A stretch of DNA of 64,000 bases from Diogma glabrata (taxonomy: Eukaryota; Arthropoda; Insecta; Diptera; Cylindrotomidae): the NCBI GenBank assembly GCA_963693315.1, contig OY856187.1, positions 116,172,683-116,236,682 of the forward strand. The letters run 5' to 3'. This document shows, piece by piece, positions 48,590 through 61,297 of the stretch. Numbering within the stretch: position 1 is the stretch's first letter; each line of letters starts with the position of its first letter. Under the pieces are notes generated by a model. It made no database searches and was not told where the DNA came from. It was given only the letters and a program-made list of their open reading frames with translations. The position numbers and the translations under genes are program-made.

Positions 48590-51500
48590 TTAAATTGCAT
48601 ATAAAATATCGCGACTAAAAGATATTTTTAAACCATCAACTACGGCAAGAAGTATAGCTTGGGCTTCCAATTTTGGTGTTAGCGTTTGTCCTTCTGCTAA
48701 TTTAATTTTATGATTCCTAAATACTGTTATCAACCCAGATTTTAATGAAATTAATCCAAAACGTTCACCGATACAATTTCGTGGACCAATTCCAAAAGCT
48801 AGGCATGCATTTAATGTATTTTCTGTTATATTTGCTGGTGCAAAACGTTCAGGATCAAATTTCAGTGGATCTTCGAAATATTGTGGATCCCTCTGTAGTG
48901 CAAATACTGGAACAACTACTTCCATACCATATGGTATTACACAATTATCAAAGGGCTCCATTGAATACCCATTTCTTGCACCGCATCTTCTTTCTATAAA
49001 CGTTAATGTAGGATAGAGTCTTAATATTTCTTTGACGACCATATCTAAATAGGGCATTTGAGCTATTTCGTCGAACGACAATGCACCTTTTGTTTTTTCT
49101 AACATCTCTTTTATTTCCTGACGAAGTTTTGTTTGAATTTCAGGCTATAGAAAGATAAACATATAAACAATGAATTAGTATAGATCTTAAAGAATTAATC
49201 TGTGTTTTGATTATAAATTGGGTATCATTATATGTATGTGTTGGAATTCATGATGAAATGATGGAAACTTTTGAGCCGAGAATAATCATCAGTATTGTAA
49301 AATATTTCAGAAAACATGAACAAAATGTTCTGGATATAAAGTAAGTCAATATCCAGCAAATACTTCAATTGATGGCTGACCGATGTTATAGATTTCGGGT
49401 AGTTCTAATCATAAAAACATAAAACACATAAATTTTGTTGTACAAATAGAAAAAGTAAATTTTTTTACCAGAAGTGATAAATCGGAAGTTGAAATGCAGA
49501 GCTGTTACAAATCATACTCTTAGCATATATACCAAGTTCATTTAAAATCAATTATCAGGTAATGATGTTATTGAAGTTTCAAATAAACTGGTGCTTGAGC
49601 GGCTCCCTATCACTTATCCCAATATCGTTCAAAAGCTATTCAGCTCTTTGTCATTTAAATCTCCGTCTTTTGTCAAAGCCTCATCAAAATTGATTAATAA
49701 ACGATGTCTGTATGCTCCCAAAATAAACGATTTCAGTAATTCTATAGTGGACCCCCTCCACTTTGATATCCGTACTAAGTGCTTGTGTACCAAGTTTCAT
49801 CCAAGTCGATTATCAGTTACAGATGTGATTGAGCTTTCAAAAAACAGGTGCTCGGGCCTGCCTTCCACTCTATTCAATTTCGCACATAAACTAATCAGCT
49901 GCTTGTCATACATATTTGCATCTTTCTTTATAGTGTCATCAAACTTCAGTCATGAACGAATGTTGTATGCTCCCAAGAAACATAAAAAACATAGTGAGAA
50001 AAATAAGCTGTTGTATGGTGGACCCCCAACCCTTTATCCAATGTGTTCCAAAAGCTTATAAAATTTTTCTCATATTGATTGAAACCTTTAACCAACGTTT
50101 CATATAAATCGATTTGTAACTGAAGGCTATATAGTAGAGATAAACACCGCAAAACATTTTTTTAACTGGAAGTGACAAACCGGAAGTTGGTAGGCAGAAA
50201 TATTGGAAACAGTACAAAATCCTTTTATACCCTCTTTAATACGATTGAAATCCGGGATTAGAAGTTATTAAAGATTCAAACTTAAAATGTTCGGGAGACC
50301 TCCCACTATTTCGCGCAATTTGAAATGAATTCAGATCTTCCATTTTCAAATGAACCATGGATCATATATCAAGATCCCATGCGTTTTGTCCCATCCCACT
50401 CAACCACCCACCCGCTATCCCAACCCACATTCTCTTCATACCAACCCAGACCCAGAAAAAGGCACAAAGTACAGACAATTTCAAACTAATAATATATTCA
50501 AATGCCTTTTCCTTAAAAACAAAAAAAAAACGCTTGTCTGTAATACATATTAGTATGTTTTGGGTAAATAATAAATCTTTAAAATATAAAAAATGAAGCA
50601 AAAGCAAAGATACGTGTTTGAAATCGCCATGGTTGAAAAGTTAAAATTAAAAAAAAAATCAAGTAAAAATTAAATTATAAATTTTTTTTTATCAGTGTAA
50701 TATGTTTATACAAAAAAATGCCTTTCAAACAATAGAAATAAAATCGGTCAACCCGTTCGAGCACAATTTAACTTTAATCTATATGCTTGTCACTAAATTT
50801 GTAAACAAACTCCCAGCCACCCTTTTGTCAAAACTAATGAAATCTAAGAAGATCAAACTCAAAGTTTCAAGGAAATCGGAAATGGTCGGATTCAAATCAT
50901 CGTTAAAGTTAAAAGTTAAATTTCTTTGATAAATTAAATCTTGGTTCTAAAAGAGTAATTAAAAACTTCCAAATAAATATTGAATTCAAAATGATAACGG
51001 TAGTAATGAAAATATATTTACGTTTTTAGCTATTTCAAATAACCCAAATCCCAACGCAGTAGCAGTTGTTTCAAATCCAGCAGCAAAAAAGGCTAAGGAT
51101 TGGGCTATGAGCATATTATCATTAAATATTTTGTCCTTAACGTTATCATTAATTTCTTCTTTTTTCATTTGAATAAATATATCAATTAAATCATTTCGAA
51201 TCAATCCAGTTTGTTCTCGTTTTTTAATAACATCTTTTATGAGATTGAAAATAAACTTTGAGGCAGCCGCGAGGAAAAACTAAAATCAATAAATTATTAT
51301 AAAATAATTTTAACTCTTATTAATTTGAAATAAATATCAACATTTACTTGGCTTCTGCATAGTTTTGCAACTCCTGGCAAGAAAAAAATTGTAAAAAAAT
51401 GAATTGTTCGTTTGAAAGTAAATAAAAACATTTTTATTCCATACTCCGCAAATACTGTATCAGTATTATCTACTGTAAAAGCTCGAACACCAAACGCACA

Positions 51501-52094
51501 CGATACTATAACTTCAGTTGTATATTTTAATGCTAAATTTTTGGCTTCGAAAATCATTTCTCCATTTGATGGTACAACTTTACACAAATATTTATCAAAC
51601 TCTGAACCAATATCATCAATCAAGACGAACATTTTCCTCATTTGCGCTACACTAAAAAATGGCGATAATTTCGATCTAACTTTTTTCCATAAAGGATTTC
51701 TGAGAAGAAATATATTATTTGATCCATAAACATCATGTTTTGGGCTTGTATCAGCAAAACGATCGTTGAATAAACCAAAATCTGATACAAAAATCTTTTT
51801 GATTAAGTTCAAATCTTTTATAAGTATTGCTGGATTGTGGAATATGTATATGCCATAAAATTTGTGCCCTTTAACACAAGCTGAATTGTATAAATCTTGG
51901 AATACTTCAACTCCACATTTTTTCAATAACACAGCATCCTTAAAATTACCCAAAATCGGTAGACCAGGAACGTATGGAATCTTATACTTATTCCATTTCC
52001 AAAAATTGCTTAGCACCCAAAAATAGACAAAAACACTTAAAACTAAAACCGTAAAAAAAATTGCACTTAACCAAGTCACTTGAAATAAATTCAT
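48590..52094 (-). CDS. Cytochrome P450, clan 3 (CYP6-like), three exons, complete
   Basis: Microsomal monooxygenase, probably for xenobiotics or other lipophilic substrates. Exons: 51348-52094, 51022-51279 and 48590-49144, all with GT..AG borders in phase 0, giving 519 residues (normal). Seen: N-terminal membrane anchor (about residues 8-30); proline-rich hinge IPYVPGLPILGN; C-helix WKKVR; I-helix AGFETTAT; K-helix EILR (ExxR); FDPERF; heme loop FGIGPRNCIG with the Cys thiolate ligand. Introns are 68 and 1877 bp. The long one carries a Helitron fragment. I start at the ATG at 52094 because the anchor follows directly; the frame is open a little further upstream without a better start. No damage seen. 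Family assignment beyond clan 3 needs alignment. Confidence 0.5.
49440..50361 (-). mobile_element. Helitron-type 5' fragment inside the P450 intron
   Basis: Collinear with the 5' part of the Helitron at 62230-62807: TTGGAAACAGTACAAAA, GATTAGAAGTTATT, TGTTCGGGAGAC and others. On the minus strand it starts TCCATGGTTCAT right after an A, the A|TC context of Helitron 5' ends. It holds two or three diverged direct copies of a unit near 290 bp (ACCAAGTTTCATCCAAGTCG and related). No 3' CTAG end was found in the intron. Confidence 0.5.
50362..51021 (-). other. Rest of the long P450 intron
   Basis: AT-rich intron. Overlapping short frames around 50350-50600 have no motif and are not called. Confidence 0.5.
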
Positions 52095-52169
52095 ATTTCG
52101 ATTATCCCAAAAACTGATCAATATACTTTGCGAACTACAAGTTACTACTACGTAAAGTAACAGTATGCA

Positions 52170-52175
52170 TTTATA
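52170..52175 (-). promoter_or_regulatory. Possible TATA box of the P450 gene
   Basis: TATAAA on the minus strand, 75 bp before the ATG, which leaves room for a leader of about 45 nt. In such AT-rich DNA chance is likely. Confidence 0.5.
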
Positions 52176-52599
52176 AGTATAGTTTTTGGTAGCCGCTATA
52201 GGTTACGTAATAGCGAGAAGATTAATGAGCGTTAGTTGAAATATTTCTAAAGTTTTGATCGAATAACTGTTAAAATTGTGCTGTACAAATATTTTAACGT
52301 AAAATATTGAATGCAATAGGTTTTTTAATATTTTATTTTATATTTTGTTGTTTTTAATTCAACGAAGATCTCGTTATAAAATATTTGTAAACCGGTAATG
52401 TAAAATTGAGTTACTTAATAGTTGCTCACGGTAACCACTTATCAACCCATACTATATGCTAGTATAAAAATTGACTTTGAAAATTATCAACCTTTACTTT
52501 TTAAAATTCATAGCTATACATAATATTACGTTTAGATTTGATATACTGTATTAAATTCGGCTAGTATCTGTCCGACCAGTTTAAGCGATATCATAATTT

Positions 52600-53763
52600 T
52601 AAAAAAGTCCGAGCGGCAAGATGTCCGCTAGAAAAAGGCGGATTTCTTGATCAGACAGATATGCATACAAGTAGAATTAGATGTACCAAATTAGTTAAAA
52701 TTAAAAAACTAAGTAGAAACGGAATTATCCAACAAATTTCACAAAACACATTAAATACATTAACCGATACTATACTTTATGCAATTTCGGAACAGTTTTG
52801 TTTAATTTGGTTAAAATTAGTCATAACAGATTAAATCCACCAAAGATCAAATGAATGTCCAACAAAGATCAAATGAACTACGTCACAACTACAATTAGAC
52901 CATCATCACATAATTTATAATCAAACGGTTTACTAAGTGAAAAAATAAAAACAAAAGAGAATTTTCCTATGGTATTAAATGGCTTGAGATTTTTCTTGCA
53001 ATAGGTGCAAGATAACGCTTATAACATTGGAAACTCTTGGGTTAGAAAGCTGAAATTTTTTGAGGCTATAGTTTAAAAGTTTGCTTAAAAATTAAGATGA
53101 ATTTAAATAACATAAACTCAAAAATGATAAAAGCGTTGCCTTTTGTTTTTGTTTTCATTTCAACATCCCTAGGGTCTCAACCTTTAGACTTGGTCTATTT
53201 TTTTTTAAATTTTGGAAAGATTTATGTTGTATCTACGTGTGCAAACGTTTTCAAATGTGAGCTTGGTCATTTTCAGCTAGATCAAGGACAACAAAAATTA
53301 TTAAATTTTTTAAACAGCTGATTTTTGAAGAACCCCAAACGCCAAGGTTGTCATCTGGATAAAAATGATAAAAAAAGGTTTAAATATTCAATATTTATAA
53401 ATTTTATTAAAATATTATGATTCAAACGGAAGTTATAGCGCCCTAGATTATTTGACTTTTTAGGCACTAGCCGCTTAACTAGTACCCGAATATGGCCAGT
53501 TCACAAACTTGTCCAAGAAATTATTTGCCAAAACATACATAAAAAATTATTTTTGTATATAAACATTTTTAAATTCTGGGAAGTTATTGTTTTTGGGTCG
53601 ATTTTCGAAACGTAAATATATCATAATATATCATATTTTTTCATTTTGATTTTCCGTCGCCGCTTATCATATATAGTCGTTTGGCACCAAGATTTTTCCG
53701 AAATTCCGAGATGAAGTACATTGCAATAGGACAGGTAGATTTTTATATGAAATCTACCTAAAA
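52600..53763. repeat. Sister copy of the AAAAGTCCGAGCGGCA unit
   Basis: Starts AAAAAGTCCGAGCGGCAAGA and ends with TTTTATATGAAATCTACCTA, as the unit at 32977-33962 does. It shares GCCGCTT..CATATATAGTCGTTTGGCA and a block with CTTAACTAGTACCC. It lacks the TA microsatellite and the outer 40-bp inverted repeat of the first copy, so those are later additions there. Non-coding; an open frame near 53100 has no known motif. Confidence 0.5.
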
Positions 53764-53914
53764 CAATTCAAATGTCAATGCTAAATTTTATTTGAATGTT
53801 TACGTTTGTCTAAATACGAAGGCTTTTATGTGCATTAAACATGTAAATAGAATTTTTAATTGACTATGTACTTGAATTTGAATAGGGTTTGAATTATAAG
53901 GGATTTTCTTATGC

Positions 53915-54120
53915 TCACTTAAACTCTAAAGTAAATATAAGGAAATTATTAGAATTTTTCAATTCGAAAGTACATTTTGGATTCTTTTCTTATAAGAGCT
54001 TCGGAGTGCAATTCGAAACTTCCTCATCAGTGTAATGATTTGAATCCGTTTTTGTCAGACATGCTCCCACTACGCCACCAAGGCGATGGTATATCGAAAT
54101 TGAAATTTCATCATTGTTTT
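53915..54120 (-). repeat. SINE-1 copy C (tRNA-derived)
   Basis: On the minus strand: GATGAAATTTCAATTTCG, a good A box in GGTGGCGTAGTGGGAGCATG, B box GGATTCAAATC, then GAGGAAGTTTCGAATTGC and the tail CTTTCGAATTGAAAAATTC. Of the four copies this one has the clearest tRNA-like head. Confidence 0.5.
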
Positions 54121-54844
54121 CGTACTACAGTTGAGTTTATTCAATTTTTGTTTTCATTCAATTTGAAATCCTAGTGTATTTCTTATAGGCTGATTTAAAT
54201 TTACAAACACATTGTTTTACTGGTTTACAAAAAATCTCTACAACTTTCAATTTCTTGTTTCTTTCTTCATATAAAATGGAAAAATAGCATCCTACCCTAT
54301 CATAGTAATTTAACAAATACATTACACTATCCAGGTCATGTTTTCCAACCTTCCCAAATCACTTTCTGAATTCGATCACTGATTAGTAATCAAAAACATT
54401 AAACAGGGGTTTCATTCAGCGGTGTATTGGGGCCGGAACGTACCGGTAGGCTGTTTCGGTACCTTTATGTACTGCCGGAACGCGTTCCGGTTATGTTTAT
54501 GAAAATATTAATTTAAGTTTTTTTTTAAATATGCTATAGAATTAAATTTTCAGTAATATAAATTGTAAAGTTGGCTGATTTTGATTTCAAACGAATGAAA
54601 AATAACAGTTATTAGACTTTAACATATATTCAGTTTTCTTCATTACAAAAATCTAACTTAACAAAAAAACTCAAGCGTCTTCACTTGGCCTCTTTCATCT
54701 TCTAACTTTTCTTAATAATATTGTATTGCCAAACGTACATAAATTGTTTTACCAACAAAATAAAATAAATTAAAATTATTACCAACTTCAAAAAATTATT
54801 ACCAACTGTTTAAATAAAGATAGATGTCGCGAAATTTCATTTTA
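54121..54844. other. 3' flank of the gypsy element; LTR not resolved
   Basis: On the minus strand integrase is followed by TGTAATAAAATG, a possible LTR start, but no second LTR is in the window to prove it. 54411-54500 is a GC-richer patch with CCGGAACG and CCGGTACC-type palindromes, likely an end of another DNA element. Confidence 0.5.
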
Positions 54845-56181
54845 TTACATTCGGCCAACCTGAAACTTTGAATTGTCCTCAGTTCCAATATTATCTTTCA
54901 CAAATTCCATGCCCTTATCATCATCCATAACCAATTCATCTTCCGGTCGTTCAGCCAACTTCATACGATCAGCGGCGAAGACTCCCTGAAATTTTCGTTT
55001 GCCTCGATTTGTTACAATATCTGTCACTTGAACTACAGTATACGGACCCCTAAATTTTGGTTGCAATTTTGTACTATACCCTGTAGAAACGGGTTCTCTA
55101 CACACTACAACTAGATCTCCAACGTTATATTTTTCTGGCGCTCGATATTTCTTATCAAAGTAGATTTTAGATTTCATTTGATGACTTTTAATTCGTTCTG
55201 AAGTAGATCACGATTAGTTTGAACCTTATCTTCAAAACTATTCCTATCATCCAAAATATTATCATTTTGCATTGTTAGTAACAGTTTATCCTTAAAAATA
55301 TCTCGCGGCGTATATCCAAATAACAATTGTTGAGGAGATAATTTTGATGCAGAATGTGGAGTTTAATTTAATGCCCATTGAAGTTTGTTTGGTAAGTTAT
55401 CCCACTTTTCTTCCCTACGATATCAGTCATGGTACGGAGAGCGCTTAATAACGTTCGATTGGTGCGTTCTACCTGGCCATTTGCTCTCGGAGTAACAGTT
55501 GCTGTTTCAACGTGGTTTATAATATGGTCAATGAAATAATCGGAAGGCTTTAGACGTGAAAGCACTGCCCTTATCACTGATAATCATCGAGGGAGTTCTG
55601 GAATGAACAATTCATTCGTTCAAGGTTTTGATAACAAATTTCGTAGACGTACCGTTCACCGCTCAAAGGAAAACATGTTTAGTAAAAGCGTCTTCAATAA
55701 CGAGGACATAAGCCTTTTTAACTGAACTCCTGGGAAACGGACCCAAGTGGTCAATATGCCAAGTTTGACAAGGTATAGGTATTTTCTCAATTGGGTGTAG
55801 TTCTATACCCTTTTTACTACTCTTTTCCTTGTGATATAAGCATTCTCTGCATGATGAGAGGTACTGCTTTACAAAAGAGGTCATCTTTTTGAACCAATAA
55901 TATTTTTTAACATTGCTAAGCATTTTCCTAAACCAAAACGTCCTCTTTTATCATGTACATATATCGAAAAGTAACCTACTCCTAACCTACTCGAAACTAC
56001 AAACATGTTACCTTCCGTTGTTATTTTATATAACTTTCCGTCTTTCAACGTATAATCCTTGTCGTAACCGTGTTCATCATATAGTGCTGATTGAATTTGT
56101 ATTAATTCAGGATCTGTATCCTGTAATGCTACAACCCAATCATCATCTATGCTAACTTTTAAAACATTTAGGGATGCAGGT
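54845..56181 (-). pseudogene. Gypsy integrase, decayed
   Basis: Zinc-binding HHCC region (YYWFKKMTSFVKQYLSSCRE) and first catalytic D in TWHIDHLGPF at 55663-55923. The third catalytic residue lies in RANGQVERTNR (55368-55577). The C-terminal region YNVGDLVVVCREP..FRGPYTVVQV is at 54845-55177. The open frame is broken into at least three pieces by frameshifts and stops. Confidence 0.5.
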
Positions 56182-57135
56182 TAGAGATTATTCTCGAAAA
56201 TTCTTTTTCTCGATTTCTCAAGAATTCCCTATAGATTTTTATTTCTCATTTCTCAAGAAATTTTGTTTTATTTCTCGAGAATTTGAAAAAAGTTAAAGAC
56301 AAACAAAAATCACTCATTAATTTTTTTAAACCTTAAATTTAAATTTTTTTAAACTCACTAAGCTTTTCTTGCAGTCAGCACAACCCTTCTACAATTTACG
56401 AAGGTTTCTGTGAGAATAGTTCATTAAATTACATTGAGAATCATGTTTTATCTTATAAACTAAAGTTTTAAATTAGATAACAAACACTATATTTATTTTA
56501 TATGATAAATATTGTAAATATTTCGTTATCCATATGATAAAAACGATGAATCGCTGACGAATTATTATAATATTCGTTTTTCTTTTCGTATAATAGTCTA
56601 TAAAGGAACGTAATTTTTATAGCCGAATTTCACTTGAAGACTTAATTTAATCGATTAGTTTTATATGGGTGACCTAAGTGAGGACCAAAGTTTATTCAAA
56701 GAGAATAGTTGTTTTAATTACACCCCCAGTAGAAATTGTGTATCACTCTGTAAAAACCGAGAAAAGAAAACTGTTTTCTCTATTTGATTTCAAAATTCGT
56801 AAGAATAGTTTGTTTACTTTGATAGAGCATTTTTACAGGACTGGTTTCCCATAGAGAAAATGATTTGACTGTCAAGAAACTTTAACAAAGCGTCCGCTGA
56901 TTTAAATAGAAACATCTCTCAATTGTAGTAACTAAACTATCTCAAGCTATTGATAATTTGGCGGTTATAATTAGAGAATAGGGTTTATGAGAAGTTATTG
57001 GGCTAGAAAATTATTTATTAATTAAAGAAAATTAATAAAGAATTATCTCGAGAATTCTTAAGAATTCTCGAGAAACAGATTTCCATTCTCAATTTTTCTC
57101 GAGGAACAGAAAATGTTGCGAAAAGCGCATCTCTA
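56182..57135. mobile_element. hAT-A, non-autonomous, target duplication ATGCAGGT
   Basis: Starts TAGAGAT, ends ATCTCTA, flanked by ATGCAGGT at 56174-56181 and 57136-57143, an exact 8-bp duplication. Both ends are rich in TTCTCGAGAA-type palindromes (for example TCTCGAGAATTCTTAAGA), likely transposase-binding repeats. No transposase. Sits inside gypsy between RNase H and integrase. Confidence 0.5.
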
Positions 57136-57143
57136 ATGCAGGT

Positions 57144-57799
57144 TAAATTTCTTCAGCACCTAAAACGGGTGATCTACTAAGAGAATCAACATGAATTATT
57201 TTTGCGCCTGATAGGTGTACGACATCAAAATCATACTCTAAGAGTCTTAACCACCATCGACCTATTCGAACAATCAGATCTCGCTTGGTTGATGTGGTTC
57301 GCAAACATTACAGTCCGTTACAACTTTGAACCTTTTTCCTAATACATAGACTCTAAATCTGTCGATAGATTCAACCACCACGAGAATTCATAGCTATTGT
57401 ACTTTTGTTCAAGCTCAGCTCAGTTGTTCGGCGACTAAAATAAGCGACGGGGTGAAGCTGTCCGTTCGGCTCTTTTTATAAAAGTATCCCTGCAAGGCCA
57501 ACAGAACTTGCATCCGTATGAATTTCATGGTCTAGTTCGGGTTTACATAATGCGAGAACATTTCTTTCACATAAAGCTCTTTTCAAAAGCATGTTCTTAT
57601 TTGTCGGTCCATGTAAAAGTATAGTTTTTTTTTGTTAACCTATTAAGTGGTTCGGCGATTTGTGCGAAATTAGGAACAAATTTCTTAAAGTAACTGGCTA
57701 AACCTACGAATTTTCTAACCTCATTAACGTTTATAGGAGTGACAAATTACTTGACACAAATAATCTTATTGAAGCCCGGTCTAATTCCTGTTCGACCGA
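57144..57799 (-). pseudogene. Gypsy RNase H and end of RT, decayed
   Basis: On the minus strand: KFVGLASYFKKFVPNFAQIA (end of RT), then the RNase H start EIHTDASSVGLAGILL and HPVAYFSRRTTE, with a stop just after GILL and more stops downstream. The match ends where hAT-A enters. Confidence 0.5.
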
Positions 57800-57807
57800 C
57801 TTCATGC

Positions 57808-59634
57808 CAGTGATGTCAGATTTTCAAAAATGAATTTCCCCTTGAAATATCGAAAATACCCCATTTTTCCCGTTTCATTAAGGATCATCCCTCAGAAGTT
57901 CCCATCAAGCTTTCAATAGAAATATACATATAAATTCAATTATTGATTGAAAAAATTTCAAAAACCACCACAAATATAACAATATTTATCCTTCCGACAA
58001 CTATAGGTTTATTTCTGTTTTTTACGACTACATTTATGTAAGTTATTATTCTTAATAGAATAAAACAAAAAGCTGTTAATTTTATTTTGTACCGCGAATG
58101 TGGCGGAACGCAATAAAACAATTTATTTGATTGTATTGAATGCTGAAATAAATTTGATTGCATTTTATAAAAATTTGATTGCATTTTATAAAAAAATCAA
58201 AAGCGAACATTTTCGCGCTGATTATGTAAAAAACAGTAAATTCAAACTGAAGCGCATGTCCCTCTCTCGAATATTAAAAAAGGCAAAGGCTACTATGATT
58301 AAATTGAATTAAATTTTCAAAAGATTGTTTTTTGGTTTCTCATTAGTATGAAATTTGATGTCTTTCATTGTAGGTTTTCATTTTCAAAATACCAAATAAT
58401 TAAGTATGATATCGAAATTGAATCAAATTTATTTAATTGTTTGGAATTAATTAATAATAAAAAATATAATAAAATTCATTGTTTTTCTTTGTTCGTTTTA
58501 CTTGTTCTATCAACAAATTTTAAAATAATTCAATTTAAATTAATAAATTTTTCTCTATCGGAAGGATAAAACGTTGTATTGGGTTCGTGTTTAATGAATT
58601 TTATTTTCTCAAAAGTTTGTAATGCTTGCTCGCGCCTCACTCACATCGTAATCTTTTCCTTGAAAAATAAAATATTGCATTAAACACTTACACAATAAAT
58701 TACTATTGTTTCCATTCCATTCTCCATACAACTTGTGGAATAAGAAATGACTGCTATAAAATGGAGCTTTAAATCTATTAAAATTGAGAAGGACATTTTT
58801 TGAAAGAAGTAAATATGTCTTGATTCCGTGATTTTCAAAAATTTTTTAAATTGTAAAAGTTTTTTTTCGAAACGAAAGCAACTGCTCAGAATGATGCCAA
58901 ACATCTCAATTGTTTAGTATGTTTGAAATGCATGGAGAGCTACCTTGTAGTACCAGGTGATTTTATTTTTCGTTTCACAGGGTCAAAATATTCTTGAAGC
59001 TCAGATAACATGGTGTTGCTTTGGGGTTTTCGAACATCAGAAGGCTGAAATTATGATATTTCAACATCAGAAGGCTGAAATTCCATCGCGAATTTCACAA
59101 TTAGTCCAGTCATTATAGGTTTTAACTGCGGAAAAATTCCTATTGAGCTGATTTTTGTATACACCTTTATTGCGGCATTTTAATTAATATGTGAAAAACC
59201 GACACTTATATCGTGGCGGCTAAAAAAGTTATCAAGGTCAAAAGGTCACGAAAATCAGTTTTCCGCGAATATCTCGCGACCTATTACTCCGAGGTTAATT
59301 AAGGTCAAACAAAAATTGTTTATCGTCCGTCTACAAAACATTTATCAAACATTTTTCTGTAAGATCAACCGTTTTTTTAGCAGAGCTTTTTAGCAGAAAT
59401 ACTCAAGCCGATAGATGGCAGATGCATTTATAAGTAAAATTATCGGGTGATCGACATCTTTCTGAAGCCTGGGTAAAAAATTGTTTGGTGCAACTATTTC
59501 AAAATAACTTTTAATTTAAAACGCTTCTACTATTAAATGTGAAAAATCCCGCACTTTCCATGTTTTTACCCGCTTTCCCGTTTAATATGAAATATCCCGC
59601 AAACGTGAAAAAATCCCACGATCTGGCAACACTG
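57808..59634. mobile_element. hAT-B, target duplication CTTCATGC
   Basis: Starts CAGTGATGTCAGAT and, read inverted, its other end starts CAGTGTTGCCAGATC. CTTCATGC occurs on both sides (57800-57807 and 59635-59642), an exact 8-bp duplication. 1827 bp with no recognisable transposase. Frames at 58100-58570 have no known motif. A sister copy lies at 36416-38318. It splits gypsy just after the RT motif FLGHE. Confidence 0.5.
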
Positions 59635-59642
59635 CTTCATGC

Positions 59643-60352
59643 CCCAAAAATTCGATTCGGTCGAACATGAATAAACATTTATTTAATTTCAAGGTAAGAC
59701 CATAGTCTTGGATCGTTTTTAGAAATATCTCAAAATTTATTAAAGTTCCTTCAATTGTTTTACTTATAACTATATCATCCATATAAACGATAATTAATCA
59801 CTCATTTCTCTAGCAAATTGATTCATAAGTTTTTGAAACTGGGATGGACCATTCTTTGCCCCAAAGGGATCCGATTAATTTCATAGTGTCCATCGGGAGT
59901 GACGAAAGCAGTATATTGCTTAGAATTCTCGGCTACTTTAAGTTGATAATAACCTGATGCAAGTTCTACCACAGTAAAATAATTTTTTCCCGCTATGCTA
60001 TGTAAGACATCTTCGGCATTGGAAAACTATCTGAAATTGTTTTTGCGTTCAATCGGCGATAGTCTACACAAATCCTATCTGAACTGTCTTTTTTTTAATT
60101 ACTACAATAGGTGATGCATATGGTGAGAAAAATGTCGAATAATTTTTAATCGTAGTAGTTCATCTATTTGCTCATTAGCCGTGACTCTCTGGGCATAAAA
60201 CAATCGATAAGGATGATAACAAACAGGGGCTGAATCTGTTAAGTTAATATTGAATTCCATCTTATCAGTTTCCCTAATCTCAGGACATATTAGTTGCGAA
60301 ACAATTTCTGTATTTGTGGACTAATTTCTTGAGCTTTTCTTTTATAGATATA
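59643..60352 (-). pseudogene. Gypsy reverse transcriptase core, decayed
   Basis: On the minus strand, in order: FATNMS with [70 protein letters not shown], and the catalytic box YMDDIVISKT at about 59780. Then comes LKLNKCLF, up to FLGHE at the hAT-B border. Single-base frameshifts near 60100 and elsewhere break the frame. Confidence 0.5.
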
Positions 60353-60776
60353 CTAGCAGACCCGTGGAACTTTGTACCACCTATAATTTATTTGTAGAAA
60401 ACTTTTGATCAGCGATTGTCAATCCTAATCGACATTCTACCTCAAATTCATTCAGATTAATAATGGTGGCTGCATAGTTTGGTTGGAATTTTATTTGGCT
60501 ATTAAACAGGGTTGCCACGTTTTAAAAGTTTCAAAGTAGGATACACTGCCCCTAGGGTATCAAAACTAAAAAACTCGTTGGCTTTGTGCCACTTCATTTT
60601 TCAGTTAAAAATATTTAAAATTTTTTTAAAAACAATTAGGTTTCTATTTGGTGCTAGTATGAATGTATATGCCTTATTTCTGTAATACTGATTTGCTTAT
60701 TTATAATGATGGCGTACAAATTCGCATTGATGTTATCGGCCTCCAATTCAGTAGCACTCGAAAAACTTAAATTTAA

Positions 60777-61297
60777 AATGATGAAGTTTCAATTTAGAAA
60801 TTAATCTGAGCATGAAAATTAAAATATGGTTCGATATCGCCGCTCTGACTAAGTTGTGTAAGACATACGGAATTTGAACGGGTGTCGCTGATGAGTGTGA
60901 GTTCGAATCCTGGCACGAAACACAAAAAAAAAGTTCTAACGGAATTTTAGAGAAAATGACAAATTATTTCGAATTGCAAAATTCAAGTAATTTCTAATAT
61001 GTTCTTAGGCTGTATTCGAAACCAAAACTTATTTGAAACTTATTTGAAACTTGTTTGTGGAGACTTACTTATTCAAATAAGTAACCTAAGAAGGTGACCT
61101 ATTTTCTATCTCTTTCTTACATAAAAATTTAATTTGATTTGTAATGTCAACAATTTTCTCGTTGATTTATGTAATGTTTTTATTTTATAAACGATAAAAC
61201 GGTTTTATAAAACGTATAAGTAAGCCTCCACAAATAAGTTTCAAATAAGTTTTGGTTTCGAATACAGCCTTAAGCTTAATTGCCCACAAAAACACAT
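60777..61297 (+). repeat. SINE-1 copy D, split by a MITE
   Basis: 60777-61007 plus 61270-61297 match copy A at 9970-10222 in the same orientation, including GATGAAGTTTCAATTTAG, CTAAGTTGTGTAAGACA, B box GTTCGAATCC and ATTTCGAATTGCAAAATTC. The tail TTAAGCTTAATTG continues only after the inserted MITE. Confidence 0.5.
61008..61269. mobile_element. 262-bp PIF/Harbinger-type MITE, TTA duplication
   Basis: Ends GGCTGTATTCGAAACCAAAA and TTTTGGTTTCGAATACAGCC are exact inverted copies, and the match runs on through TTATTTGAAACTT. It is flanked by TTA (61005-61007 and 61270-61272). SINE-1 copy A shows the same place without the insertion and with a single TTA, which proves the borders. Confidence 0.5.
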
